This document shows, piece by piece, positions 32,009 through 39,786 of a stretch of 56,633 bases of DNA. The stretch comes from Clostridiales bacterium (lineage in GTDB: Bacteria; Bacillota; Clostridia; Oscillospirales; Oscillospiraceae), in the NCBI GenBank assembly GCA_022782265.1, contig JALFOM010000032.1, positions 1-56,633 of the forward strand, in the 5' to 3' direction. How positions within the stretch are numbered: the first letter of the stretch is position 1; every line of letters starts with the position of its first letter. The notes under the pieces are model-generated. The model worked only from the letters and a program-made list of their open reading frames with translations, was not told the DNA's origin and ran no database searches. Made by a program: the position numbers and the translations under genes.

Positions 32009-33220
32009 TCACTGTTCCAGCTCAATACGAAAGCCACGCTGGCGGAGGGCATCGATCACGGCCCGGCCGTGCTCCTCACCGCCCACCTCGCAGGCGATGT
32101 GTACATTGGTCTCGTTGGGATTCAATCCGGCGTTTAATTTGTCGTGCTCCACGGTCAGAATGTTGGCCCCGGAATCCGCCAGAACGTTCAGCAGCTGCAC
32201 CAGACTGCCCGGCCGGTCAAGCAATGTGGCGATAAATTTGATGCGCCGGTGGCGGGCAACCAAACCCCGCTCGATGATGCTCTGAATGAAGCTGACATCG
32301 ATATTGCCGCCGGACATGACGCAGACCACCCGGCGGCCCTTCACGTCCAGCTTGCCGCTGAGTACCGCCGCCAGGGGCGTGGCCCCCGCAGGCTCCACCA
32401 CCTGCTTGCAGCGCTCAATGAGCAGCAGGATAGCGTTGGCGATCTCCGAGTCGGACACCGTCACCACCCCGTCGGCGTAGCGGTTGATGAGCTCCACGGT
32501 GATGTCCCCCGGGGCCTTGACGGCGATACCATCGGCAATGGTTGCGGCGGAGTCGGTACACACTAACTTCTTCTCCTTGAAGCTGCGGGCGATGGCGTCC
32601 GCCCCTTCCGCCTGGACGCCGTAAACCTTTACCCGGGGGTTGATCTGCTTTACCGCGCAGGCCACACCTGCCAGCAGACCGCCGCCCCCGGCGGGGACCA
32701 CGATCATGTCCACATAGGGCAGGTCGGCCAGAATCTCCAGGCCCAAAGTGCCCTGGCCGGCGATAACCTCCGGGTCGTTGTAGGGATGGAGAAAGGCCGC
32801 GCCCTCCTCCTCGCAGATGCGCAGGGCGCGGGCGTAAGCGTCGTCATAGCAGTCCCCGTCCAGAACCACCCTTGCTCCGTAGCCGGCAGTGGCCTGCACC
32901 TTGGCAATGGGCGCGGCCTTGGGCATGACGATGGTGGCCGGGATGCCGAAGCGGGAGGCGGCGTAGGCCACGCCCTGGGCATGGTTGCCCGCCGAGGAGG
33001 CCACTACGGAGCATTTTTCGCCCCGCTCGATCATAGCCGCGATCTTGTTGCTGGCCCCGCGAATTTTAAAAGAGCCGGTCTTTTGCCGGTTTTCGCATTT
33101 CAGGAAAACCCGGCCGCCGGTCATGGCAGAGAAGGTGGAGGACAGGTCCAGTTCCGTGTGGTGCAGGATGGGCTTCAGCCGCTCGGCGGCAAGCTCGATT
33201 TGAGATAGTTCGATATTCAT
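32009..33220 (-). CDS. ilvA: Threonine ammonia-lyase with C-terminal ACT domain
   Basis: 403 residues. KCENRQKTGSFKIRGASNK carries the PLP Lys, SSAGNHAQGVAYA and the glycine loop PAGGGGLLAGVA bind the cofactor phosphate. The last ~75 residues (FIATLLDRPGSLVQLLNVLADSGANI) are a single ACT domain, the length and layout of catabolic/short-form enzymes. It converts threonine to 2-oxobutanoate and ammonia. RidA is next in the operon. GAGGTAAT precedes the start, and a long foldback element begins 21 bp upstream of it. Confidence 0.95.
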   Translation of the reverse strand: MNIELSQIELAAERLKPILHHTELDLSSTFSAMTGGRVFLKCENRQKTGSFKIRGASNKIAAMIERGEKCSVVASSAGNHAQGVAYAASRFGIPATIVMPKAAPIAKVQATAGYGARVVLDGDCYDDAYARALRICEEEGAAFLHPYNDPEVIAGQGTLGLEILADLPYVDMIVVPAGGGGLLAGVACAVKQINPRVKVYGVQAEGADAIARSFKEKKLVCTDSAATIADGIAVKAPGDITVELINRYADGVVTVSDSEIANAILLLIERCKQVVEPAGATPLAAVLSGKLDVKGRRVVCVMSGGNIDVSFIQSIIERGLVARHRRIKFIATLLDRPGSLVQLLNVLADSGANILTVEHDKLNAGLNPNETNVHIACEVGGEEHGRAVIDALRQRGFRIELEQ

Positions 33221-33240
33221 GGGATTACCTCGTTTCGGGT

Positions 33241-33420
33241 AATTTTCAGTAAAGGATGATTAAATCGGCAAGAGCAGATCGCGAGATAATTTGCGTTCTG
33301 ATGATGGCACTTTTTTGCAGGAATACTTTGTGTATTGCAAGAAAAAGTGACGAAATCAGGGCGCAAATTTTCCGGGAGACGCCGCAGGCGATTTATTCAG
33401 CGTTTACTGAAAGGAAAATT
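33241..33420. repeat. ~180-bp foldback (MITE-like) element
   Basis: One long imperfect inverted repeat centred near 33329. Matching arm segments: AATTTT/AAAATT (33241, 33415), CAGTAAA/TTTACTG (33247, 33403), TAAATCG/CGATTTA (33261, 33389), AATTTGCG/CGCAAATT (33288, 33362), CTGAT/ATCAG (33298, 33355), CACTTTTT/AAAAAGTG (33308, 33342), AATAC/GTATT (33322, 33332). Start and end positions sum almost constantly, so the arms have few indels. Confidence 0.75.
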
Positions 33421-33784
33421 AACGCAGGGGAAGGATCTCAATCCAGTAGCCGTCCGGGTCCTGGATGAAATAGATACCCATGCCGGGATTTTCAAAGCAG
33501 ATGCAGCCCATGGCGGCGTGCTTTTCGTGGGCGGCGTCAAAATCATCGGTATGGAAAGCCAGGTGGAATTCCTCGTCTCCCAGGTCGTAGGGCTTGCTGC
33601 GGTCACGAAGCCAGGTCAGCTCCAGGGTAAAGTCGCTGACCCCGTCGCCCAGGTATACCAGCTTAAAGCTGCCGTCGGCGGCCTCCTTCTCCCGCACGGG
33701 GACAAGGCCCAGTGCCTCACGGTAAAAGGCCAGACTGCGGTCCAGGTCAAGGACATTGAAGTTAAAATGGGTGAAGCGGAACAT
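33419..33784 (-). CDS. VOC family protein (glyoxalase I-like)
   Basis: 121 residues from the ATG at 33784 with AAAGGAGG upstream; a longer start at 33823 lacks such a site. FRFTHFNFNVLDLDRSLAFYREALGL and the second half GICFENPG-like CICFENPGMGIYFIQDPDGYWIEILP give the two beta-alpha-beta modules of the glyoxalase fold, with His, Glu and Glu metal ligands in the expected places. It resembles lactoylglutathione lyases, but Firmicutes often use such proteins for other alpha-ketoaldehyde or resistance chemistry. The stop overlaps the edge of the foldback element by two bases. Confidence 0.85.
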   Translation of the reverse strand: MFRFTHFNFNVLDLDRSLAFYREALGLVPVREKEAADGSFKLVYLGDGVSDFTLELTWLRDRSKPYDLGDEEFHLAFHTDDFDAAHEKHAAMGCICFENPGMGIYFIQDPDGYWIEILPLR

Positions 33785-33881
33785 TACGGTTCCTCCTTTC
33801 ATCAGATGATACCAATTTAGCACCCCCGGGCGGGGATGTCAATGATGGATCGGGGGAAAAACAGGGCTGCGGCGGCAGGAA

Positions 33882-33924
33882 AAAGAACAGACGCCCGGGA
33901 GGTGTGTCCGGGCGTCCGTTCTTT
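33882..33924. terminator. Terminator downstream of the PepSY gene
   Basis: Stem of 7 + 9 bp (AAAGAAC, GACGCCCGG / CCGGGCGTC, GTTCTTT) with one mismatch between the two blocks. The rest of 33785-33979 shows nothing. Confidence 0.75.
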
Positions 33925-33979
33925 CGGGAACAATATTTTACCATGCACCAGGGGGGAAGGCACATGAAAAAATGCTTAC

Positions 33980-34264
33980 TCAATTCTCAGCGGCGATGAT
34001 ATTGACCTTTATTTTCCGGAATACGCCGGTGCTCCGGCTGTCCTGAACCTCCGCGTCGCCCATGGGCTCGGTGTCCAGGCCCAGGACTTCGCCGCTTGCC
34101 GCGTCCAGATACAGCTGGTAGCGCAGCCAATCGGTACAAAAGCGGATGTCATAAAGTCCGCCGTCCAGGCTGCAGTGCACCCGGTACACCTGCTCACGGT
34201 CAAGGCCTGTTTCCGTTAAAGCCAGGGCCATTGCCCGGTTGGGGCTGATGATCAGTTCGTGCAT
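33980..34264 (-). CDS. PepSY-like domain protein
   Basis: 94 residues. RAMALALTETGLDREQVYRVHCSLDGG, then LYDIRFCTDWLRYQLYLDAASGEVLG, follows the PepSY pattern (alpha helix, then beta strands ending in a D-x-x-x-G-x-V/I-L turn). No signal peptide is visible, so this copy may be cytosolic or hitch to a partner. It is the third gene after ECF sigma and the RsgI-like anti-sigma, which itself contains PepSY-like repeats. GGAGA precedes the start. Possibly a modulator of the anti-sigma; not shown. Confidence 0.65.
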   Translation of the reverse strand: MHELIISPNRAMALALTETGLDREQVYRVHCSLDGGLYDIRFCTDWLRYQLYLDAASGEVLGLDTEPMGDAEVQDSRSTGVFRKIKVNIIAAEN

Positions 34265-34299
34265 AAAATCTCCTTTCTGTGTATAGAGAGCGGGGCGAA

Positions 34300-35622
34300 T
34301 CAGTCGAAAAGGCTCTCAGCCCAGGATTCCCACAGCTCGCCGTAGTTTTCCCACTTGCGGCCCTGCTCCTTTGCCCAGCTCTCAACTTCCGCCGCGTGGT
34401 CCCGGGCCCAGGCCTCCCAGTCACCGCCGTACTGCTCTGCCCAGGCTTCCCACTGGCCGCCGCTCTCCTCGGCCCAGCGCTCAATCTCCTCGTCGTGGGT
34501 CCTGATCCACTCTGCCCAGTCGCCGGAGGCGTCGCTGAGCCACTCCTCCAGACTCTGGCTCTGCTCCTGCACCAGGTCCGCCATGCTGCCGGTCTGCTCC
34601 TGCAAAATCTGTCCGGCTTCGCCGGCGTCCTGCTCCAGAACTGTGCGCAGCTCCTTCACGCTGCTGATGATCTGGCCGGTCAGGGCCTCCACGGTGTATT
34701 CATAGCCGTTTTCGCCGTCGTCAAAGGCCAGGGCGTAGACCATGCGGCCATCCTCCCAGTCCATGCGGGAGAAGGAAGCGCTGATGCGATCAATGCTGAG
34801 CCCCGCATCCGCCAGGGCCGCGTTCATTGCCTCACCAGAGCCAATATAGCCTGCCTCGCTGGCCTGACCGCTGCGCTGCACGCCGCCGAGGGTCAGCTCT
34901 TCACTCAAAAGATTCAACTGGTTGATGGTCAGGCCCACCAGGTCGGCAAAGCGGTACCGGCTGTCCTGGGTGGTGATGTCCCGGATCAGCTGGGCCTTGC
35001 CCAGGCTCAGGCCGTATTCCTCCGCCAAGGTGCGCAGCTCCTCATCGGCGTTTACCTGCTGGCTCAGCACCGCGGCGCTGACGCCGCCGCTCTCCAGCAG
35101 ACCGCCGATCTCCTCCCGGAGACGCTGCTCCAGCGCCGCCGCCTGCTGGCTGTCGGTGCTCTCCACGCTGACCAGCACAGAGTTTGCCGACACGCTGAGA
35201 TAGCCCTGCCGCAGCATGGAGCCGATCAGGGCGTTCACCGTCACCTCCAGGCTGCTGCCTTCAAAATCCATGTTCGCGATGATCTCCTGTCCGTCCTCGT
35301 TCAGGGCGGTGACAGAGACCACCTTCTCCTTCTCGTTTACCTTGATCTCCACACTGGGGTTTACATCCAGGGACACACTGGCCACGGCGGTATTCTCCAA
35401 ACGCCACAGCCCTGCGGCGGACACGCCGCCCACCATCAGCAGCAGCGCTGCCGCGATCCCTGCCGCCCGGCGCAGAAGATTCCTTTTCCGCCGGGGCTTC
35501 ATGCTGACGACCTTCCCTGTCTGCCTGCGGCAGTCGGAAAGCACACTGTCGAAAATTTCCGGGGTCAGGCCATCAAAAGCCTGTTTTACCTTCCGGTCAA
35601 GCTCGCGGTCTTCCATGTTCAA
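34300..35622 (-). CDS. RsgI-like membrane anti-sigma factor with PepSY-like domain and Trp-rich tail
   Basis: 440 residues. Residues 1-50 (cytosolic, charged) can hold the sigma factor; 53-72 is one membrane segment; 80-125 (SVSLDVNPSVEIKVNEKEKVVSVTALNEDG) is the extracellular domain typical of RsgI proteins. Around 265-330 (EAGYIGSGEAMNAALADAGL, YEYTVEALTGQII) is a PepSY-like repeat. Residues ~355-440 hold twelve Trp in about 85 residues (DWAEW, QWEAW, DWEAW), with acidic helix between. It overlaps the sigma gene by 4 bp (ATGA). The tail may bind carbohydrate, peptidoglycan or membrane surface and so act as the sensor. Confidence 0.78.
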   Translation of the reverse strand: MNMEDRELDRKVKQAFDGLTPEIFDSVLSDCRRQTGKVVSMKPRRKRNLLRRAAGIAAALLLMVGGVSAAGLWRLENTAVASVSLDVNPSVEIKVNEKEKVVSVTALNEDGQEIIANMDFEGSSLEVTVNALIGSMLRQGYLSVSANSVLVSVESTDSQQAAALEQRLREEIGGLLESGGVSAAVLSQQVNADEELRTLAEEYGLSLGKAQLIRDITTQDSRYRFADLVGLTINQLNLLSEELTLGGVQRSGQASEAGYIGSGEAMNAALADAGLSIDRISASFSRMDWEDGRMVYALAFDDGENGYEYTVEALTGQIISSVKELRTVLEQDAGEAGQILQEQTGSMADLVQEQSQSLEEWLSDASGDWAEWIRTHDEEIERWAEESGGQWEAWAEQYGGDWEAWARDHAAEVESWAKEQGRKWENYGELWESWAESLFD

Positions 35623-36188
35623 ACGCTCTCCTTCTCCAAAATCGACTTTAATTTTTTCGCGGCACGGTTGTATTTCGAAATTACTGTGGACAGGGGCAGC
35701 TCCAGAAAGTCCGCGATCTCTCTGTGCTTAAAGCCCGCCACCGCGTGGAGCAGCAGCACCTTCTGCTCATCGTCCCGCAGAGCGGACAGACAGGCGCGTA
35801 CCGTCATCCGCTCCTCATCACTCATGCCCTGCAGCGCGGGCAGCCGGGCCCAGTCCTCCTCATCCAGCTCCTCCGTTCTGCTGCGCCGCCGCAGGGTCTG
35901 AAAACACAGGTTTTTGGCGATGGACATGATCCAGCCCATGGGGCGGCCCTGACTGCGGTAGCCTTTTGCTGAGTGGTAGATGCTCACATAGCAGTCGTGC
36001 AGCACATCCTCCGCGTCCTGACGGTTTTTCAGCACCGACAGGGTGTAGGCGTAGACTGCCGGGGCGGTCTCTTGGTACAGCCGCTCAAAGGCCCGGGCGT
36101 CGTTTTCCGCTGTCAGACGGAGGTATTGGTCCAGCCGGGTGCTGCGGCTGGCGTTATCGTCGGCAGGCGTCATACAATTCAGCGGCAC
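35619..36188 (-). CDS. ECF-type RNA polymerase sigma factor
   Basis: 189 residues from the GTG at 36188, eight bases after AAGGAG; GTG at 36197 is too close to it and ATG at 36173 too far. Region 2 is FERLYQETAPAVYAYTLSVLKNRQDAEDVLHDCYVSIY; region 4 is LSALRDDEQKVLLLHAVAGFKHREIADFLELPLSTVISKYNRAAKKLK. The linker ends in acidic RTEELDEEDW. It is the first gene of an operon with its anti-sigma factor, which overlaps its stop. No ECF-like promoter could be recognised upstream, so autoregulation is not visible. Confidence 0.9.
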   Translation of the reverse strand: MPLNCMTPADDNASRSTRLDQYLRLTAENDARAFERLYQETAPAVYAYTLSVLKNRQDAEDVLHDCYVSIYHSAKGYRSQGRPMGWIMSIAKNLCFQTLRRRSRTEELDEEDWARLPALQGMSDEERMTVRACLSALRDDEQKVLLLHAVAGFKHREIADFLELPLSTVISKYNRAAKKLKSILEKESV

Positions 36189-36380
36189 AGCGGCCACTCC
36201 TTTCCGCTTGATTTTTGCTCTCGTAAGGTAAATGCTTTTGAAGGCCGTTTTATCGCAGGAGAAGAAAAAATTTTTTCATTTTATTTTAGCATGGAAAAAC
36301 GGGCGGGGGCAAGCCCATCCGATGCCACTGGAACAGGGAAGCGGTTCCCAGCATAGAATGGCGCGGAAGGAAGGGTCTTT

Positions 36381-36629
36381 ATGGACGGAGCGTTCTGCCT
36401 GGGGCGGATGGCGCCGGGGACGTCAGGCCGCGTGATTTTGCTGGGCTGCGCCCCCGCCCTCTCCCGCAGGCTTTCGGATATGGGGGTCTTCCCCGGCACA
36501 GCGATACGCTGCCTGGCCCAGAGCCCGGGGGGCGATCTGACGGTCTGTCTGATCCGGGGGGCGGTGGTGGCCCTGCGGCGGCGGGACTGCGAAAACATCC
36601 TGATGGGAGGGGCGGAGAATGAGATTTGA
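36381..36629 (+). CDS. feoA: FeoA family protein
   Basis: 82 residues, SH3-like beta barrel: GTSGRVILLGCAPALSRRLSDMGVFPGTAIRCLAQSPGGDLTVCLIRGAVVALRRRDCENI. FeoA binds the FeoB complex and is needed for ferrous iron uptake. It overlaps feoB by 11 bp. The start is inside a GC-rich segment with GGAAGG a few bases upstream. 36198-36380 upstream is partly AT-rich, but I could not place a promoter or a Fur box there. Confidence 0.85.
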   Translation: MDGAFCLGRMAPGTSGRVILLGCAPALSRRLSDMGVFPGTAIRCLAQSPGGDLTVCLIRGAVVALRRRDCENILMGGAENEI

Positions 36630-38454
36630 GCATGAGGGGCATGTGCGGGTCGGGGAGAGGCCCGTCATCGCCCTGGCGGGAATGCCCAATGTGGGCAAGA
36701 GCACCCTCTTTAACGCCCTCACCGGGCTGCGGAGGCACACCGGCAACTGGACCGGCAAAACCGTGGGCGTAGGGCTGGGGCGATGCCGGGGGCAGGATTG
36801 GATCATTGCCGACCTGCCCGGTACATATTCCCTAATGGGGCGCTCCCGGGAGGAGCGCATCGCCGGGGAATTTTTGCGCCAGGGCAGGGCCAGACTCACC
36901 GTGGTGGTCTGCGACGGGAGCTGCCTTGTCCGTGGCCTGGCTTTGAGCCTGCAGGTGATGGCCGCGGGGACGCCGGTGCTGGTCTGCGTGAATCTGCTGG
37001 ACGAGGCGCGGCGAAAGGGCATAGAGATCGACCTGAAAAGGCTGGAAGAATTGCTGGGCGTGCCGGTCATCGGCATGGTGGCCAGAAAACGAAAAAGCCG
37101 GAAGCGTTTTGTTCAAGCCGTAGGGGCGACCCTTGCGGCCGCCCGTGACACCGGGAGAGCAGATAATACGGGCGGGGCCATTGACGAGGAAACGGCCTAT
37201 GCCCGGGCGGAGGAGCTTTGCCGTCAGGTGGTGAAGCAGAGCGGCGATCACCCGCCCTGGGGGCGGCTGGATCGGCTGCTCACCGGACGTTTTACCGGAG
37301 GGGCCGTAATGCTTCTCATGCTCCTTTGCCTATTCTGGCTGACGGTGAAGGGCGCAAACTACCCCTCAGCGCTGCTCTCCCGGCTGCTCTTTTCCCTGGA
37401 GGCCCCCATGAGCCGGGGGCTTGCCGCCCTGGGCGCGCCGGAATGGCTCAACGGTCTGCTCTGTCAGGGGGCCTGGCGTACCCTGGCCTGGGTGGTGGCC
37501 GTCATGCTGCCGCCCATGGCCATCTTTTTCCCCCTGTTTTCCCTGCTGGAGGAGCTGGGCTATCTGCCAAGGGCGGCTTTCAACCTGGACCGACCCTTTG
37601 CCGCCTGCGGAAGCTGCGGCAAGCAGGCGCTGTGCATGTGCATGGGCCTGGGCTGCAACGCCGCCGGGGTGGTGGGCTGCCGCATTATCGAGACCCGCCG
37701 GGAGCGGCTGATAGCCGTGCTGACCAACAGCTTCACCCCCTGCAACGGCCGCTTTCCCACACTGATCGCCCTGACCGGGATCTTCTTCGCCTCCGGCGGA
37801 CTGGGGCAGGCGGCGGTGATGACCGGGCTGATTCTCTTCTCCGCCGGGGTGACCCTGGCGGTGACAAAGCTTTTGTCGGTGACGCTTCTGCGGGGTGAGC
37901 CCTCCCCCTTCGTGCTGGAGCTGCCCTCCTGGCGGCCGCCCCGCATCTCTCAGGTGCTGCTGCGCTCCCTGCTGGACCGCACTCTCTCCGTGCTGGGTCG
38001 GGCGGCGGCAGTGGCGGCCCCGGCGGGGGCATTACTCTGGTGTCTGGCCAATATCCGGGTGGGGGAGGGGAGTCTTTTGACCCACATGGCGGCGGCGCTG
38101 GAGCCTCTGGGGTGTTTCCTGGGTCTGGACGGGGCCATTTTGCTGGGCTTCATCCTGGGCCTGCCCGCCAATGAGATCGTGCTGCCGGTGATCATCATGA
38201 TCTATACCGCCGGGGGCAGTCTGGCGGAGATCGGGGATACTGCCGCCTTAGGGGCGCTGCTGGCCCAAAAGGGCTGGACGGCGGTGACGGCGGCGTGTGT
38301 TATGCTCTTTTCCCTGCTGCACTGGCCCTGCTCCACCACCCTTTTGACCATAAAAAAAGAGACCGGCAGCTTGGGCTGGACGGTCCTGGGGGCGGTATTG
38401 CCCACGGCGGTGGGAATCGTCATTTGTGCGCTTGTTGGGATGATTTGCCGGTGA
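36619..38454 (+). CDS. feoB: FeoB ferrous iron transporter
   Basis: 611 residues. The G domain is complete: G1 GMPNVGKS (21-28), TGNWTGKTVG, G3 DLPG (65-68), G4 NLLD (125-128). The membrane part carries the two conserved gates (FAACGSCGKQALCMCMGLGCNAAGVVGCRI and FTPCNGRFPT). It imports Fe2+ with FeoA. At residues ~168-186 the frame runs through a REP unit at 37120-37144 and a partial mate, inserting AVGATLAAARDTGRADN between the G domain and its helical domain. It also lacks the long C-terminal extension of E. coli FeoB. Confidence 0.92.
   Translation: MRFEHEGHVRVGERPVIALAGMPNVGKSTLFNALTGLRRHTGNWTGKTVGVGLGRCRGQDWIIADLPGTYSLMGRSREERIAGEFLRQGRARLTVVVCDGSCLVRGLALSLQVMAAGTPVLVCVNLLDEARRKGIEIDLKRLEELLGVPVIGMVARKRKSRKRFVQAVGATLAAARDTGRADNTGGAIDEETAYARAEELCRQVVKQSGDHPPWGRLDRLLTGRFTGGAVMLLMLLCLFWLTVKGANYPSALLSRLLFSLEAPMSRGLAALGAPEWLNGLLCQGAWRTLAWVVAVMLPPMAIFFPLFSLLEELGYLPRAAFNLDRPFAACGSCGKQALCMCMGLGCNAAGVVGCRIIETRRERLIAVLTNSFTPCNGRFPTLIALTGIFFASGGLGQAAVMTGLILFSAGVTLAVTKLLSVTLLRGEPSPFVLELPSWRPPRISQVLLRSLLDRTLSVLGRAAAVAAPAGALLWCLANIRVGEGSLLTHMAAALEPLGCFLGLDGAILLGFILGLPANEIVLPVIIMIYTAGGSLAEIGDTAALGALLAQKGWTAVTAACVMLFSLLHWPCSTTLLTIKKETGSLGWTVLGAVLPTAVGIVICALVGMICR
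37120..37175. repeat. REP unit inside feoB
   Basis: The unit at 37120-37144 is, but for one base, the reverse complement of the unit at 38459-38483. A short mate ACGGGCGG at 37168-37175 faces CCGCCCGT at 37139-37146. The insert is in frame. Confidence 0.75.
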
Positions 38455-38458
38455 AAAA

Positions 38459-38483
38459 GGGCGGCCGCAAGGGTCGCCCTTAC
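38459..38483. repeat. REP unit between convergent feoB and methyltransferase
   Basis: 25 bp, inverted copy of the feoB-internal unit (24 of 25 bases). GGGCGGCC..GGGTCGCCC can fold and may act as a terminator for both genes. Confidence 0.8.
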
Positions 38484-38484
38484 A

Positions 38485-39654
38485 TTATTTGCCGATCAGG
38501 GAAAGCAGCGTCTGGGTAAAGCCGTACTTTTCCGCCAGTGCCCGGCAGGCGGGCAGCTCACGCGCTCTGGGCGGGCGCACGCGCCGGGCCCGGAGCATGA
38601 TGTTCTTCGGCGAATGCTCCATGTCTACAAACTTGATCATGTCCGTCCGATAGCCCATGTCCTCCAGAGCCGCGGCCCGGATGCTGTCCGTCAAAAGGGC
38701 GCACATGCGCTCCTTCACAATGCCGTGGCGCAGGAAAATGTCCAGCTCCCCGGCCCTTTTGATCTGACTGTTGAGCTCATGCTGGCAGCAGGGGACGGAG
38801 AAAATATAATCCGCCTGCTTCTGTATGGCATAATACAGCGCGTAGTCCGTGGCTGTGTCGCAGGCGTGGAGCGTCACCACCATGTCGATGTGCTCATCGT
38901 AGAGTTTGTCTCTGGTCACGTCCGCCACCACAAAGCGCAGCTTGTCATAGCCGTAGCGGGCGGCAAGGGCGTTGCAGTGCTCCACCACGTCCGCCTTCAG
39001 ATCGTAGCCGATGATGCGCACGTCCATGCCCCGCTTCACCGTGAAATAGTAGTACATGATGAAGGTCAGGTAGGATTTGCCGCAGCCAAAATCCAGAATG
39101 GTCAGATCCTTCCGGGCAGAGGCGGCAAATTCATCGTCGATCAGCTGAATGAAACGGTTAATCTGCCGGTATTTATTGTATTTTGCCTTCACAATGCGAA
39201 AATCCGGGGTGAACACCCCCAGATCCACCAGCGCCGGGATGTTTTCCCCCTCAGACAGAAGATAGCTCTTCTGCCGGTTGTGATTCTCCGGCTGGCCTTC
39301 CGGCGCTGCTGCCCCGGAGGGGGCAGGGCGGGCGGCCAGGGCGCGGGCACTGCGCTTATAGCTGCCGTCCCGCTTCAAAACATACTGGCTGGCTTCGCTG
39401 CCGGTGGTAATGAGGACCTGGCGGTAGCGGCCGTCCAGCTCCTCGTCGAACAGGCGCAGAAGGGCCTGCTCGTCCAGATTCTGGTGATAGGCCTTGTTGT
39501 CCCGGATGCCCTCCGTCTGGAAGGCAAGGCGGCCCTTCAGCTTTACCGGGCGGATGCTCAGCTTTGTCCAGAGCGCGGCGGCTGTGGGTTGGGAGAACAC
39601 CGCCTTGCTGAGATCGGGCAGGGCCAGGGCCAGGTCGGTTTTTAAGGTGGGCAT
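38485..39654 (-). CDS. Class I SAM-dependent methyltransferase
   Basis: 389 residues. Motif I LTILDFGCGKSYLTF binds SAM, IIGYDLKADVVEHC is motif II and MVVTLHACDTATDYAL the post-I region. SVPCCQHE resembles a Cys-rich active site of METTL25/RRNAD1-like enzymes that modify RNA or protein. The N-terminal ~150 residues (ITTGSEASQYVLKRDGSYKRS) are a separate basic segment, possibly RNA binding, with an Ala/Pro-rich linker (AARPAPSGAAAPEGQPE). Target unknown. It is downstream of rsmI but separated by a repeat. Confidence 0.8.
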   Translation of the reverse strand: MPTLKTDLALALPDLSKAVFSQPTAAALWTKLSIRPVKLKGRLAFQTEGIRDNKAYHQNLDEQALLRLFDEELDGRYRQVLITTGSEASQYVLKRDGSYKRSARALAARPAPSGAAAPEGQPENHNRQKSYLLSEGENIPALVDLGVFTPDFRIVKAKYNKYRQINRFIQLIDDEFAASARKDLTILDFGCGKSYLTFIMYYYFTVKRGMDVRIIGYDLKADVVEHCNALAARYGYDKLRFVVADVTRDKLYDEHIDMVVTLHACDTATDYALYYAIQKQADYIFSVPCCQHELNSQIKRAGELDIFLRHGIVKERMCALLTDSIRAAALEDMGYRTDMIKFVDMEHSPKNIMLRARRVRPPRARELPACRALAEKYGFTQTLLSLIGK

Positions 39655-39675
39655 TTTCCAATCACTTCCTAATTG

Positions 39676-39783
39676 GCCCCCCTGAAAGGGGGGCTGTCGA
39701 GCGTTAGCGAGACTGAGGGGTTTGGCGAAGTAACCGCCGCGATACCGTAGAGCGCATGTCTGTGAGAGAAGCGAGTCACCCGA
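39676..39783. repeat. Probable dispersed intergenic repeat
   Basis: A 7-bp perfect hairpin GCCCCCC-TGAAA-GGGGGGC (39676-39694) is followed by GTCGAGCGTTAGCGAGAC and a further ~70 bp. It fills the gap between two genes. I recall similar blocks in many Firmicutes, but no second copy occurs in this window. Confidence 0.45.
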
Positions 39784-39786
39784 AAC

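Noticed and set aside
34279-35901. 540-codon open frame on the plus strand
   Set aside because: Antisense to the RsgI-like and sigma genes, which have clear domains.
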